The notes under the pieces: generated by a model
Seen by the model: only the letters and a program-made list of their open reading frames with translations
Database searches by the model: none
What the model was told of the DNA's origin: nothing
NCBI GenBank assembly: GCA_902496335.1
Contig: CABVAO010000003.1
Span: forward strand, 1-64,000
DNA length: 64,000 nucleotides
Direction of reading: 5' to 3'
Origin: an uncultured Collinsella sp.
Lineage (GTDB): Bacteria; Actinomycetota; Coriobacteriia; Coriobacteriales; Coriobacteriaceae
Part shown: positions 50,007 to 57,599 of the stretch, in pieces
How the letters are laid out: the number at the start of each line of letters is the position of its first letter
Position numbering within the stretch: the stretch's first letter is position 1
Position numbers and translations under genes: made by a program

Positions 50007-50867
50007 TCACAGATCGAGCCTACCCTGGGGATCGGTAAAACCGTCAGTACCCTCCTTGAGTTTCTTCTCGTCTGCCTTCACACGACGCTCGAGCTTTTTT
50101 GTATCCTCAGCAGGCGGTAGGTTCTCGGGGACAATTCCGCGGTCGATGAGGCTGCCACGCACGCTTGTGTTGTTCTCGACGTGCTCTTGCTTGATCTGGT
50201 CCAGACCGTACAGGTCGTGTTCCTCGGCGTTGAAGGCCGTCATCGAGTTCGTAAGGTCCTTTGCTTTGATGAGGACATCGGCTAACCTGTCCGCCAATGC
50301 CGCGCTCTTGGGTACGCCGAGCTGCTGCTTCATTTCCGCCGTGCTTCTGCCGCCGAATAACGCTTCATCGCCCTTCGACTTGATGATCGCGAATCCTTTG
50401 GAGTCAACGCCGCGTTTGAACGCAATACCCGAGAGCTGTTTCTCTGAATCGGATAGCGAGTGGCGCGCCTGCAAGCGCTGAATCTCTGCGAAGCGCTGCT
50501 CTATGAGCTCTTGGCGGCGCGTCTGGACGGCAAAGTATGCCTGCGCGAGCGCGATCTCCGGCTTGTTTGGATCTCCGTTTTGGGCGATTAAATAGCATGC
50601 GTAGCGCGTAAGTTTGTAGTCTTTAACCGTGCGAGCGGCGACACCGGCAGTTACCATTTTCGTGGTGTCACGAAAATGGGAATCAACTGGAGTTTTGTTT
50701 GTTTCGCACGAGACTTTTGCCCTCTTAACAACTTCGGCGAAGTTCTCCCATCGAGTGTACCCCATGGGTTCCATTAAATCGCGTGCGAGCCAATATTCAA
50801 CGCCGTCTTCCACATTGGCGTAGCTATCAAGTTCGACACGCCACTTCTCGATATCTCTACTGTCCAT
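50007..50867 (-). CDS. dinD: DNA-damage-inducible protein D-like (DinD) protein
   Basis: 286 residues. N-terminal BRO-like/KilA-type fold (EYWLARDLMEPMGYTRWENFAEVVKRAKVSC...TVKDYKLTRYACYLIAQNGDPNKPEIALAQAYFAVQTRRQELIEQR) followed by the DinD C-terminal part (GGRSTAEMKQQLGVPKSAALADRLADVLIKAKDLTNSMTAFNAEEHDLYGLDQIKQEHVENNTSVR). In E. coli DinD is SOS-induced and inhibits RecA filaments; here no clear LexA box was found. Codon use is more AT-rich than the flanks, and it sits next to an att-like tRNA duplication, so acquisition by transfer is likely. GAGGAGGAG precedes ATG. Confidence 0.9.
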   Translation of the reverse strand: MDSRDIEKWRVELDSYANVEDGVEYWLARDLMEPMGYTRWENFAEVVKRAKVSCETNKTPVDSHFRDTTKMVTAGVAARTVKDYKLTRYACYLIAQNGDPNKPEIALAQAYFAVQTRRQELIEQRFAEIQRLQARHSLSDSEKQLSGIAFKRGVDSKGFAIIKSKGDEALFGGRSTAEMKQQLGVPKSAALADRLADVLIKAKDLTNSMTAFNAEEHDLYGLDQIKQEHVENNTSVRGSLIDRGIVPENLPPAEDTKKLERRVKADEKKLKEGTDGFTDPQGRLDL

Positions 50868-51027
50868 ATCTCCTCCTCGCTGGTCTATTGTCTATGCGGG
50901 CTTTGCCCACTCTGTATTCAGAATAAGGATACGCTGCCGTGCGGACACGAATGGGCCCGTGCTGCTTCGAGCTCACGGGGCCCATGGATATCGATTGGTT
51001 GTGTTCTGCTTTAGATAGGTGTCCGGT

Positions 51028-52554
51028 TTAATCCGCTCGATAGTGCGACCCGAGACTTTCAGTTCGCTTGCGCATGGCTTTGACCATTTCCTGTGCTAGT
51101 CGAATCTGCGACTGTAGGCGGGCGAGGGCTGCGATCTCGCTGTCATCGGTATGCGGCTTGCTCAGCGCCATGGCCTTGTCTTGCAGGCTTTCAAGCTGTT
51201 GCAGGGCCTCGGATAGGCCTGTTTCGGTCCTGTTGATCATGCAAAAGGTGCTCATCGTGTGCCTAAGGCTGTGTGTCAGGCGTTCGGCATCTGTTGTGGC
51301 AATGCCGTACTGGGGGAGGGTGATATCCGCCTTCAGGGCCGCCTCAGGCTCTTTCTGCGCTGTGAGGGCTGCCGATGCGCCCGCGATACGTCCGAATACG
51401 ATGCCGTTGGCGCTTGACAAGCCACCAATGCGGTCGGCTCCGTGCATGCCGCCTGTCGCCTCGCCGCAAGCGTAGAGGCCCTCAACGCCCGTGTGCGCGG
51501 TCTTATCGATCTTGATGCCGCCGTTAGCGGCGTGGGCATACATCGCAACGCGCATCTCGTCAGTCGGGGCGATGCCGTGCTCGTCTTGCAGCCAGGTGGC
51601 AAAGGTCTGCACAAACTCTGGGACATCCTCGCGGGGGAAGTCGTAGTGGAGTGCCAGGCCTTCAACACCTGCCTGATCGATGACGAGATCGATAGCGCGG
51701 GAGGCCAAGCGTGACGTGAAGGGACCATATCCAGAGCGCTGCTCGAGCAGGTCGTCCAGCTTGTCGTCGGCAATATCTGCCGGCTGGTCTACATGTACGT
51801 AGCGCCAGGTCTTCTCGTTAAAGACAAGGTTGCGCTTGGGCTCGATGAAGCCGGGCATCATCTGCATGAACTCTATATTAGTAAGCGATGCGCCGTGCGC
51901 CAGTGCGATGGCCTGTGATGAGCTGAGCACGTCGGCGGAAGTGAGGCTTCGCTCGAACAGGCCACCCGTGCCACCGGCTGCGATGATCGTGGCTTTGGTA
52001 GCAAAGGGCACGATTCGATCTTCGGTGAGGTTGTAGAGCACGGTTCCGGTGATTCTGCCGTTCGTGTCCTCAACAAGGTCGATAAGCTCATGGCGGGGGA
52101 GCAGGCGAATGCCGAGCGACTCGATCCAGGTCGTCAGAGCGTCCTCAAGGGGCTTGCGGGTGAGGCCGCGCCACATGCGCCTCTTGTGGTCAAAGCAGGG
52201 GATAAATTGCTTTTGTTGAGCACTCTTGGCGCTTTGCGGACGCTGGAGCTCAACGCCCAGGTCTTGTTCGAGCCAGTCAATCGCTTGGGGAATGCCGTGG
52301 ACGAACGCTTGGACGAGTTCGGGGTCGGCAACGCCGCCGCCGACGGCCAGGATGGTGTCGATGAGGTCCTGCTCGTCGTCTTCGTTAACGGGTCCGATAA
52401 GCCCTAGGCCCCAGGTTCCGGGGAAGAAGCTCGATCCACTCATAGTCTTGCCGGCGCTTGCCACAGTGACGGTTGCACCCGTGCGTGCCGCTTCGATGGC
52501 GGCGCAAAGGCCCGCAATGCCAGATCCAATTACCAGTACATCAGTCGATTCCAT
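51028..52554 (-). CDS. FAD-dependent oxidoreductase (fumarate reductase / L-aspartate oxidase superfamily)
   Basis: 508 residues. FAD-binding GxGxxG at the start (DVLVIGSGIAGLCAAIEAA), a second FAD contact ATIIAAGGTGGLFERS, the substrate-domain HGAS / RSGYGPF segments and the C-terminal GLYACGEATGGMHGADRIGGLSSANGIVFGRIAG. A helical tail (LARLQSQIRLAQEMVKAMRKRTESLGSHYRAD) is as in L-aspartate oxidase and fumarate reductase flavoproteins. No nadA or nadC lies nearby, so NadB is unproven; an electron-acceptor reductase is equally possible. ATG 52554 follows AAAGGAA. Confidence 0.8.
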   Translation of the reverse strand: MESTDVLVIGSGIAGLCAAIEAARTGATVTVASAGKTMSGSSFFPGTWGLGLIGPVNEDDEQDLIDTILAVGGGVADPELVQAFVHGIPQAIDWLEQDLGVELQRPQSAKSAQQKQFIPCFDHKRRMWRGLTRKPLEDALTTWIESLGIRLLPRHELIDLVEDTNGRITGTVLYNLTEDRIVPFATKATIIAAGGTGGLFERSLTSADVLSSSQAIALAHGASLTNIEFMQMMPGFIEPKRNLVFNEKTWRYVHVDQPADIADDKLDDLLEQRSGYGPFTSRLASRAIDLVIDQAGVEGLALHYDFPREDVPEFVQTFATWLQDEHGIAPTDEMRVAMYAHAANGGIKIDKTAHTGVEGLYACGEATGGMHGADRIGGLSSANGIVFGRIAGASAALTAQKEPEAALKADITLPQYGIATTDAERLTHSLRHTMSTFCMINRTETGLSEALQQLESLQDKAMALSKPHTDDSEIAALARLQSQIRLAQEMVKAMRKRTESLGSHYRAD

Positions 52555-52740
52555 CGGATTCCTTTCTCGTCCGGCGCATTGTCGCACGGGTGATCGGCAA
52601 TGGGGCCGCAAAGACTCGGCAAATCGGTAAAGGGCAAATATGGCAGGTGGGCGTCATGGACGCTCTGACGCTCCATCTCATCACATCTTGTATTTCGCCC
52701 CAACTGATATATCGGCATTAGCTACCCTGCGACAGCGCAA

Positions 52741-52776
52741 ACAAAAAGAGCCGCTACCTGGGTGGGTAGCGGCTCC
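52741..52776 (-). terminator. Rho-independent terminator of the scaffold-GGGtGRT operon
   Basis: GAGCCGCTACC...GGTAGCGGCTC stem (52748-52775); minus-strand side reads TTTTTGTTT. Confidence 0.85.
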
Positions 52777-52810
52777 AAAGCTCAACTATATGAGCATCGC
52801 GCGGGCGCGA

Positions 52811-53815
52811 TTAGGCCTTGAGGGCCTCCTCGACGGCGACAGCGCAGGCGACGGTGGCACCGACCATGGGGTTGTTGCCCATGCCGATGAGACCCATCAT
52901 GTCAACGTGCGCAGGCACGGAGGAAGAACCGGCGAACTGGGCGTCGGAGTGCATACGGCCCATGGTGTCGGTCATGCCGTAAGAGGCAGGGCCGGCGCCC
53001 ATGTTGTCCGGGTGCAGGGTACGGCCAGTGCCGCCACCAGAAGCGACGGAGAAGTACTTCTTGCCAGCCTCGATGCGCTCCTTCTTGTAGGTGCCAGCGA
53101 CGGGGTGCTGGAAGCGCGTGGGGTTGGTGGAGTTACCGGTGATCGAGATGTCGACGTTCTCGTGCCACATGATGGCAACGCCCTCGCGGACGTCGTCGGC
53201 GCCGTAGCAGTTGACGGCGGCGCGGGGACCATCGGAGTAGGGGATGGTCTCGACGACCTTGAGCTCGCCCGTGAAGTAGTCGAACTGGGTCTTCACGTAG
53301 GTGAAGCCGTTGATGCGGGCGATGATCTGAGCAGCGTCCTTGCCCAGACCGTTGAGGATGACGCGCAGCGGCTTCTTGCGAGCCTTGTTGGCGTTCAGAG
53401 CCAGGCCGATAGCGCCCTCAGCGGCAGCGAAGGACTCGTGACCGGCCAGGAAGGCGAAGCACTCGGTGTCGTCGGAGAGCAGCATGGCGCCCAGGTTGCC
53501 GTGGCCCAGACCGACCTTGCGGTCCTCGGCGACGGAGCCGGGAACGGTGAAGGCCTGGATGCCCTCGCCGATGATGGCGGCAGCCTCAGAAGCGGACTTG
53601 GCGCCACGCTTGACAGCGAGAGCGCAACCGAGGGTGTAGGCCCACTCGGCGTTCTGGAAGGCGATGGACTGGGTGTTGTTGACGATCTCACGCGGGTTGA
53701 AGCCCTTGTCGGTGCAGATCTGCAGAGCTTCCTCGAGGGAGGCGATGCCGTTGTCGGCGAGGCACTTGTTGATCTTGTCAGCGCGGCGCTCGTAACCTTC
53801 GAACGTAACAGTCAT
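52811..53815 (-). CDS. GGGtGRT family protein
   Basis: 334 residues. Contains the family name motif ASGGGTGRTLHPDNMGAGPASYGMTDTMGRMHSDAQFAGSSSVPAHVDMMGLIGMGNNPMVG near the C-terminus, and the family's FEGYERRADKINKCLADNGIASLEEA N-terminus. Function not established. It is translated 18 nt after a NifU-like Fe-S scaffold gene, an association known for the family, which points to Fe-S cluster handling or a related cofactor task. Very regular GC3 codon use and no rare codons suggest strong expression. Confidence 0.92.
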   Translation of the reverse strand: MTVTFEGYERRADKINKCLADNGIASLEEALQICTDKGFNPREIVNNTQSIAFQNAEWAYTLGCALAVKRGAKSASEAAAIIGEGIQAFTVPGSVAEDRKVGLGHGNLGAMLLSDDTECFAFLAGHESFAAAEGAIGLALNANKARKKPLRVILNGLGKDAAQIIARINGFTYVKTQFDYFTGELKVVETIPYSDGPRAAVNCYGADDVREGVAIMWHENVDISITGNSTNPTRFQHPVAGTYKKERIEAGKKYFSVASGGGTGRTLHPDNMGAGPASYGMTDTMGRMHSDAQFAGSSSVPAHVDMMGLIGMGNNPMVGATVACAVAVEEALKA

Positions 53816-53833
53816 AGTTATTTCCCTCCCTTT

Positions 53834-54568
53834 CTACTCGTGAACCGGGAACACGCTGGCGACGGAGTGAGTCTCCTCGTCGGTGCGCGGGTCGATGTAC
53901 TTGGCAGCGTTCTCCCACTGACCATAGTGGCCCATAGCGCCAGCGATGGCCTCCTCGGGGGTCTTGCCGGCCTTGACGGCGTCGGTGAACTTGCCGAGGT
54001 TCAGGAACTCGAATGCGATGATCTCGTTCTTGTCGTTGAGAGCCATGCGGGTGACGTAGCCCTGAGCGAGCTCGAGGTAACGAGCGCCCTTGGCCTTGGT
54101 GCCGAACATGGTGCCGACCTGAGAGCGAAGGCCCTTGCCGAGGTCGTCGAGGGAGGCGCCCACGGGCAGGCCGCCCTCGGAGAACGCGGTCTGGCTGCGG
54201 CCGTAAACGATCTGCAGGAAGATCTCGCGCATAGCAACATTGATGGCGTCGCAGACGAGGTCGGTGTTGAGGGCCTCGAGGATGGTCTTACCGGGAAGGA
54301 TCTCGGAAGCCATGGCGGCAGAGTGGGTCATACCCGAGCAGCCGATGGTCTCAACGAGGGCCTCCTCGATGATGCCGTCCTTGACGTTCAGCGTGAGCTT
54401 GCAGGCGCCCTGCTGAGGTGCGCACCAACCCACACCGTGCGTAAGACCGGAGATGTCGGAAATCTCCTTAGCCTGGACCCACTTGCCCTCCTCGGGGATG
54501 GGTGCGGGGCCGTGGTATGCACCCTTGGCAACGGGGCACATGTTCTCCACTTCCTGTGAGTACTGCAT
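53834..54568 (-). CDS. Iron-sulfur cluster assembly scaffold-like protein (NifU_N/IscU-like)
   Basis: 244 residues from ATG 54568 (GAGAGGAGAG upstream). Likely cluster ligands are in WCAPQQGACKLTLNV and ETIGCSGMTHSAAMASEI, with a further Cys in TDLVCDAINVAMREIF, matching the IscU/NifU_N three-Cys pattern in a longer protein. The C-terminal ~90 residues (GTKAKGARYLELAQGYVTRMALNDKNEIIAFEFLNLGKFTDAVKAGKTPEEAI) are an extension not found in IscU. Forms an operon with the GGGtGRT gene. Distinct from SufU of the suf operon 1.7 kb away, so the window carries two scaffold-type proteins. Confidence 0.85.
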   Translation of the reverse strand: MQYSQEVENMCPVAKGAYHGPAPIPEEGKWVQAKEISDISGLTHGVGWCAPQQGACKLTLNVKDGIIEEALVETIGCSGMTHSAAMASEILPGKTILEALNTDLVCDAINVAMREIFLQIVYGRSQTAFSEGGLPVGASLDDLGKGLRSQVGTMFGTKAKGARYLELAQGYVTRMALNDKNEIIAFEFLNLGKFTDAVKAGKTPEEAIAGAMGHYGQWENAAKYIDPRTDEETHSVASVFPVHE

Positions 54569-54971
54569 GCCTCTCCTCTCTATCGTGTTGGCGTCCCGTC
54601 TGGGGGTCGTGGCTGGCGATTGCCGGGCGACCCTTCGAAAGGGACATGACATGCAGCCCCTATAATACCGCGAAATGCACGGAATATTCGGCGAACGGCT
54701 CAGTTTTCGTAGCGAGAAGTCCGGAAGTTTTAATTGAAACGGTTTAACGCTATGTTCTGTGGTCGCGAACTTCCGTAGAGGGGGTCCGTCTTTGGCAAGC
54801 TTTTGGTCAGCTCTTGTAAGCGTTGCAGGGGTTGACCTGTTGCAACGGTGCCGTTCGCCGCCTGATTACTGCCTTTGGCCGCGCGAGTGTATTGTTTTGC
54901 GTGAATGTTTTGATGGCACGCTTCAATCGTGCTGTATTGGATGGCAAGCAGATCCCGGCGAAGGGAGCGCC
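54569..54971. other. Divergent intergenic region scaffold gene / transposase
   Basis: Contains an inverted repeat GCGAGAAGTCCGGAAGTT / AACTTCCG region near 54713-54773 and an imperfect hairpin GTTGCAGG...CCTGTTGCAAC (54820-54845) before the transposase gene. No other gene seen. Confidence 0.35.
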
Positions 54972-55781
54972 ATGCAGCGCGTTTGGAGAACGGTTACCGG
55001 CTTTTACCATGTCTGTGCCCGCGGTACGGGCAAGCGGCTCATCTTTGAGGGCGATGACGACCGGTGGGAGTTTTTGGAGCTGATGCGCGAGTGCTGCCGC
55101 GAGGAGGGTGTGACGGTTATCGCCTGGTGCCTTATGGGCAATCACGTGCATTTGGTGCTTGCAGATTACGAGGACAGGATGAGCGCGGCGATGCACCGGC
55201 TGCTTTTGACGTACGCGCGGCGGTTCAATAAGCGCATGGGGCGCACAGGCCATCTGTTCCAGAACCGTTTTGACCGGCGTTCGCTCGATACCGATTGGCA
55301 GGTGATGGAGGCTATTCGCTCTGTACACGCCGATCCGCAGGAGGTGGGCGTTAGCCTAATCGAGCGTTATCCCTGGAGCAGCTTTGCGGAACATCTGCGC
55401 TCTTACGACTGTGATGCGGCCGATGCCGCGAGGGGATTTTCTGATCCTTCTTGCGTGCTTGAACTTTTTGGTTCTGCCGAGGGCTTTATTGCCTATTCGC
55501 TTTCGACGCCCGACGGTAGCGAGCCGGCGCTGTGCGATATGAAAGAGACAGAGTGGGAACGCCACGCCTTTGCCGACAAGATGGCGAAGAGCCTCGGGGT
55601 TCCGCTCAATGTGGTTAAAACTGCACCGCCGGCGCAGCGCGATACCGTTATTGTTGGATTGAACAATGCCGGCTTTACGGTGCGCCAGATTGAGCGGTAT
55701 ACCGGGATCGGCAAAAGTACCGCCTCTCGTATCGTGCGCGCTTATGCGCGGGTGAAGGCACAGGCTGAGCTCTCGGAATAG
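54972..55781 (+). CDS. REP-associated tyrosine transposase (Y1_Tnp / RAYT)
   Basis: 269 residues. HUH single-stranded-DNA transposase: HIS-pair motif GNHVHLVLAD (NHVHL), preceded by VIAWCLM and followed by LLLTYARRFNKRMGRTGHLFQNRF, whose Tyr is the probable nucleophile. The RTGHLFQNRF segment is diagnostic for RAYTs rather than IS200. The C-terminus carries a helix-turn-helix (NNAGFTVRQIERYTGIGKSTASRIVRAYARV), found in some RAYTs. No flanking terminal repeats, which fits a single-copy domesticated gene acting on palindromes elsewhere. AAGGGAG precedes ATG 54972. Confidence 0.9.
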   Translation: MQRVWRTVTGFYHVCARGTGKRLIFEGDDDRWEFLELMRECCREEGVTVIAWCLMGNHVHLVLADYEDRMSAAMHRLLLTYARRFNKRMGRTGHLFQNRFDRRSLDTDWQVMEAIRSVHADPQEVGVSLIERYPWSSFAEHLRSYDCDAADAARGFSDPSCVLELFGSAEGFIAYSLSTPDGSEPALCDMKETEWERHAFADKMAKSLGVPLNVVKTAPPAQRDTVIVGLNNAGFTVRQIERYTGIGKSTASRIVRAYARVKAQAELSE

Positions 55782-55785
55782 AAAA

Positions 55786-55818
55786 TGGCCGAACCGCTCT
55801 TGTCAAGCGATTCGGCCA
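55786..55818 (-). terminator. Terminator of the suf operon
   Basis: TGGCCGAACCGCT (55786-55798) pairs with AGCGATTCGGCCA (55806-55818); minus-strand side continues TTTTC. It could also serve the transposase gene. Confidence 0.75.
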
Positions 55819-55836
55819 ACGAAATTCTTAAGATTT

Positions 55837-55865
55837 GGGATAAATACTACTGATTATTTTGCCCC
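55837..55865. promoter_or_regulatory. Third Rrf2-type operator-like element, at the 3' end of sufU
   Basis: 29 bp with ends GGGATAAATA / TTTTGCCCC, same length, spacing and upstream TTAAGATTT as the site at 61267. It overlaps the sufU stop codon (55847-55849). Confidence 0.45.
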
Positions 55866-56281
55866 TCGAGCATGCCGTCGAGGGTGCGCCAGGCGAGCTC
55901 GGCGCATTTGACGCGGGCGGGCATGTGCGAGATGTCCTGGAGCTGGGCGGCTTCGTCCAGGTCTTCCAGGTCTTCCTCGGAGAGCTGCTCGCCGCGGATC
56001 ATGGCGAGGAAGAGCTCTGCCAGGCGGTGAGCTTCCTCGACGGTCTCGCCGGTGATGAGGTCGGCCATGATGTCGGCGCTGGCCTGGCTGATGGCGCAGC
56101 CGTGGCCGGTAAAGGAGGCCTCCTCGATCACGCCGTTCTCGACGCGCAGCTGCAAGGTGAGCTCGTCGCCGCAGCTGGGGTTGATGCCGTCGTGCTCGTG
56201 CGTGGGAGCATCCATCTCGTATTTATAGTCGGGGTGCGAGTTGTGCTCCATAAATGTGGTGGAGGTGTACAGATTACCCAT
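55847..56281 (-). CDS. sufU: SufU-type Fe-S assembly scaffold/sulfur-transfer protein
   Basis: 144 residues. SufU signatures: NPSCGDELTLQLRVENG, GHGCAISQASADIM and ARVKCAELAWRTLD provide the three cysteines (plus Asp in CGD) that bind zinc in Gram-positive SufU, which accepts sulfur from SufS. The insertion between the last two Cys is acidic (RGEQLSEEDLEDLDEAAQLQD). Its ATG (56281) overlaps the sufS stop by 8 nt, so translation is coupled. Last gene of the suf operon. Confidence 0.94.
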   Translation of the reverse strand: MGNLYTSTTFMEHNSHPDYKYEMDAPTHEHDGINPSCGDELTLQLRVENGVIEEASFTGHGCAISQASADIMADLITGETVEEAHRLAELFLAMIRGEQLSEEDLEDLDEAAQLQDISHMPARVKCAELAWRTLDGMLEGQNNQ

Positions 56282-57599
56282 TGAACGTGCTCCAAACGTG
56301 ATGCAGGCCGGCGATGAACTTGTCGATGTCGGCCTTGTCGTTGTAGAAGGCCACGCTGGCGCGGCAGCAGGCAAGGTTCTCGACGCCTAGCCAGGTAAGC
56401 AGCGGCTGCGCGCAGTGGTGACCGGCGCGGATGCAGACGCCGTCCATGTCCATGATGCTCGCGACGTCGTGCGGGTGGATGCCCTTGACGTTAAAGCTCA
56501 CAACGCCGTGGTGGTTGTCCCAATAGATGGAGCCGATGATCTGGACAAAGTCGAGCTGCATGAGCTCACCCATCAGGTAGTGGACGAGTGCCTGCTCGCG
56601 GGCCTGGATGTTCTCGTAACCCACCGTGTTGACCAGGTAGTCGAGTGCCGCACCCGTGGCGAAGATGCCGGCGGCGTCCTGCGTGCCGGCCTCGAATTTC
56701 TCGGGAACGGGCGCCCAGACGGCGTCCTGCTCGGTGACCGAGTCGATCATCTCGCCGCCGGTGAGCATGGGCGGCATGGCGTTGAGCAGGTCCATTTTGC
56801 CCCACAGCACGCCGATGCCCATGGGGCCCATGGCCTTGTGCGCGCTAAAGGCAAAGAAGTCGGCGCCCAGATCGGCCACATCGACCGGCATGTGCGGCAG
56901 CGACTGCGCGCCGTCGACGACCAGATAGCCGCCGTACTTGTGCACGAGCTTGCCGAGATTCTTGACCGGGTTCTCGACGCCCAGCACGTTAGACACCTGA
57001 CCCACGGCCAAGATTTTGGTCTTGGGGCCCACCTTGGACAGAACCTCCTCGGTGGTGAGTTGACCGGTCTTGGTGGGGTAGAGGTAGACGAGCTTGGCGC
57101 CGGTTTCGCGGCAGACCTGCTGCCACGGGATTAGGTTGGAGTGGTGCTCCATGATGGTGATGACGACCTCGTCACCGGGCTCGAGCACCGTGGGTGCAAA
57201 GCTCTTGGCGACCAGGTTGAGCGACTCGCTCGTGTTGCGGGTGAAGACGACCTCGTTGGCCTGGACGGCGCCGATGAGGTCGGCGATCTGTTGGCGGACC
57301 TTCGCGATGGCGTCGGTGGCCTCGACGGACAGCGAGTACAGGCCGCGCAGGGGGTTGGCGTTCATGCGCTGATAGAAGTCGCGTTCGGCTTCGAGCACAC
57401 AGGCAGGGCGCTGCGCGGTGGCGGCGCTATCGAGGAAGGCGATCTCGGGGTGCTGCTGGAACAGCGGGAACTGGCCCTTGTAGGGGTTGGTCTCGATGTC
57501 CACAGTGGGCCAGCCGCGCGAAGCCTCGTCGCTGGCGTCGAGCTCCATGGGCTCGGGGGCGGTGCAGGTATCGCATTTAACGTGCTCGGTGTCGATCAT
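56274..57599 (-). CDS. sufS: Cysteine desulfurase SufS
   Basis: 441 residues. PLP lysine in FFAFSAHKAMGPMGIGVLWG, cofactor residues in TIMEHHSNLIPWQQ and VDGAQSLPHMPVDV, and catalytic Cys in RAGHHCAQPL. Releases sulfur from cysteine for cluster building. The N-terminus is ~35 residues longer than usual and carries CDTC (residues ~9-12), which could hold metal or simply be an extension. Start overlaps the sufD stop by 4 nt (ATGA). Confidence 0.95.
   Translation of the reverse strand: MIDTEHVKCDTCTAPEPMELDASDEASRGWPTVDIETNPYKGQFPLFQQHPEIAFLDSAATAQRPACVLEAERDFYQRMNANPLRGLYSLSVEATDAIAKVRQQIADLIGAVQANEVVFTRNTSESLNLVAKSFAPTVLEPGDEVVITIMEHHSNLIPWQQVCRETGAKLVYLYPTKTGQLTTEEVLSKVGPKTKILAVGQVSNVLGVENPVKNLGKLVHKYGGYLVVDGAQSLPHMPVDVADLGADFFAFSAHKAMGPMGIGVLWGKMDLLNAMPPMLTGGEMIDSVTEQDAVWAPVPEKFEAGTQDAAGIFATGAALDYLVNTVGYENIQAREQALVHYLMGELMQLDFVQIIGSIYWDNHHGVVSFNVKGIHPHDVASIMDMDGVCIRAGHHCAQPLLTWLGVENLACCRASVAFYNDKADIDKFIAGLHHVWSTFNG

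Noticed and set aside
50007..50867. Prophage anti-repressor
   Set aside because: The BRO/KilA-like N-terminus fits phage anti-repressors, but the full length and C-terminus match DinD and no phage gene adjoins.
51028..52554. Firm call as L-aspartate oxidase (nadB)
   Set aside because: The C-terminal helix resembles NadB, but nadA and nadC are not adjacent and the superfamily includes fumarate and other reductases.
52640..54559. 639-codon open frame opposite the GGGtGRT and scaffold genes
   Set aside because: Covers both real genes antisense and the intergenic gap; extreme codon bias of those genes leaves the other strand open.
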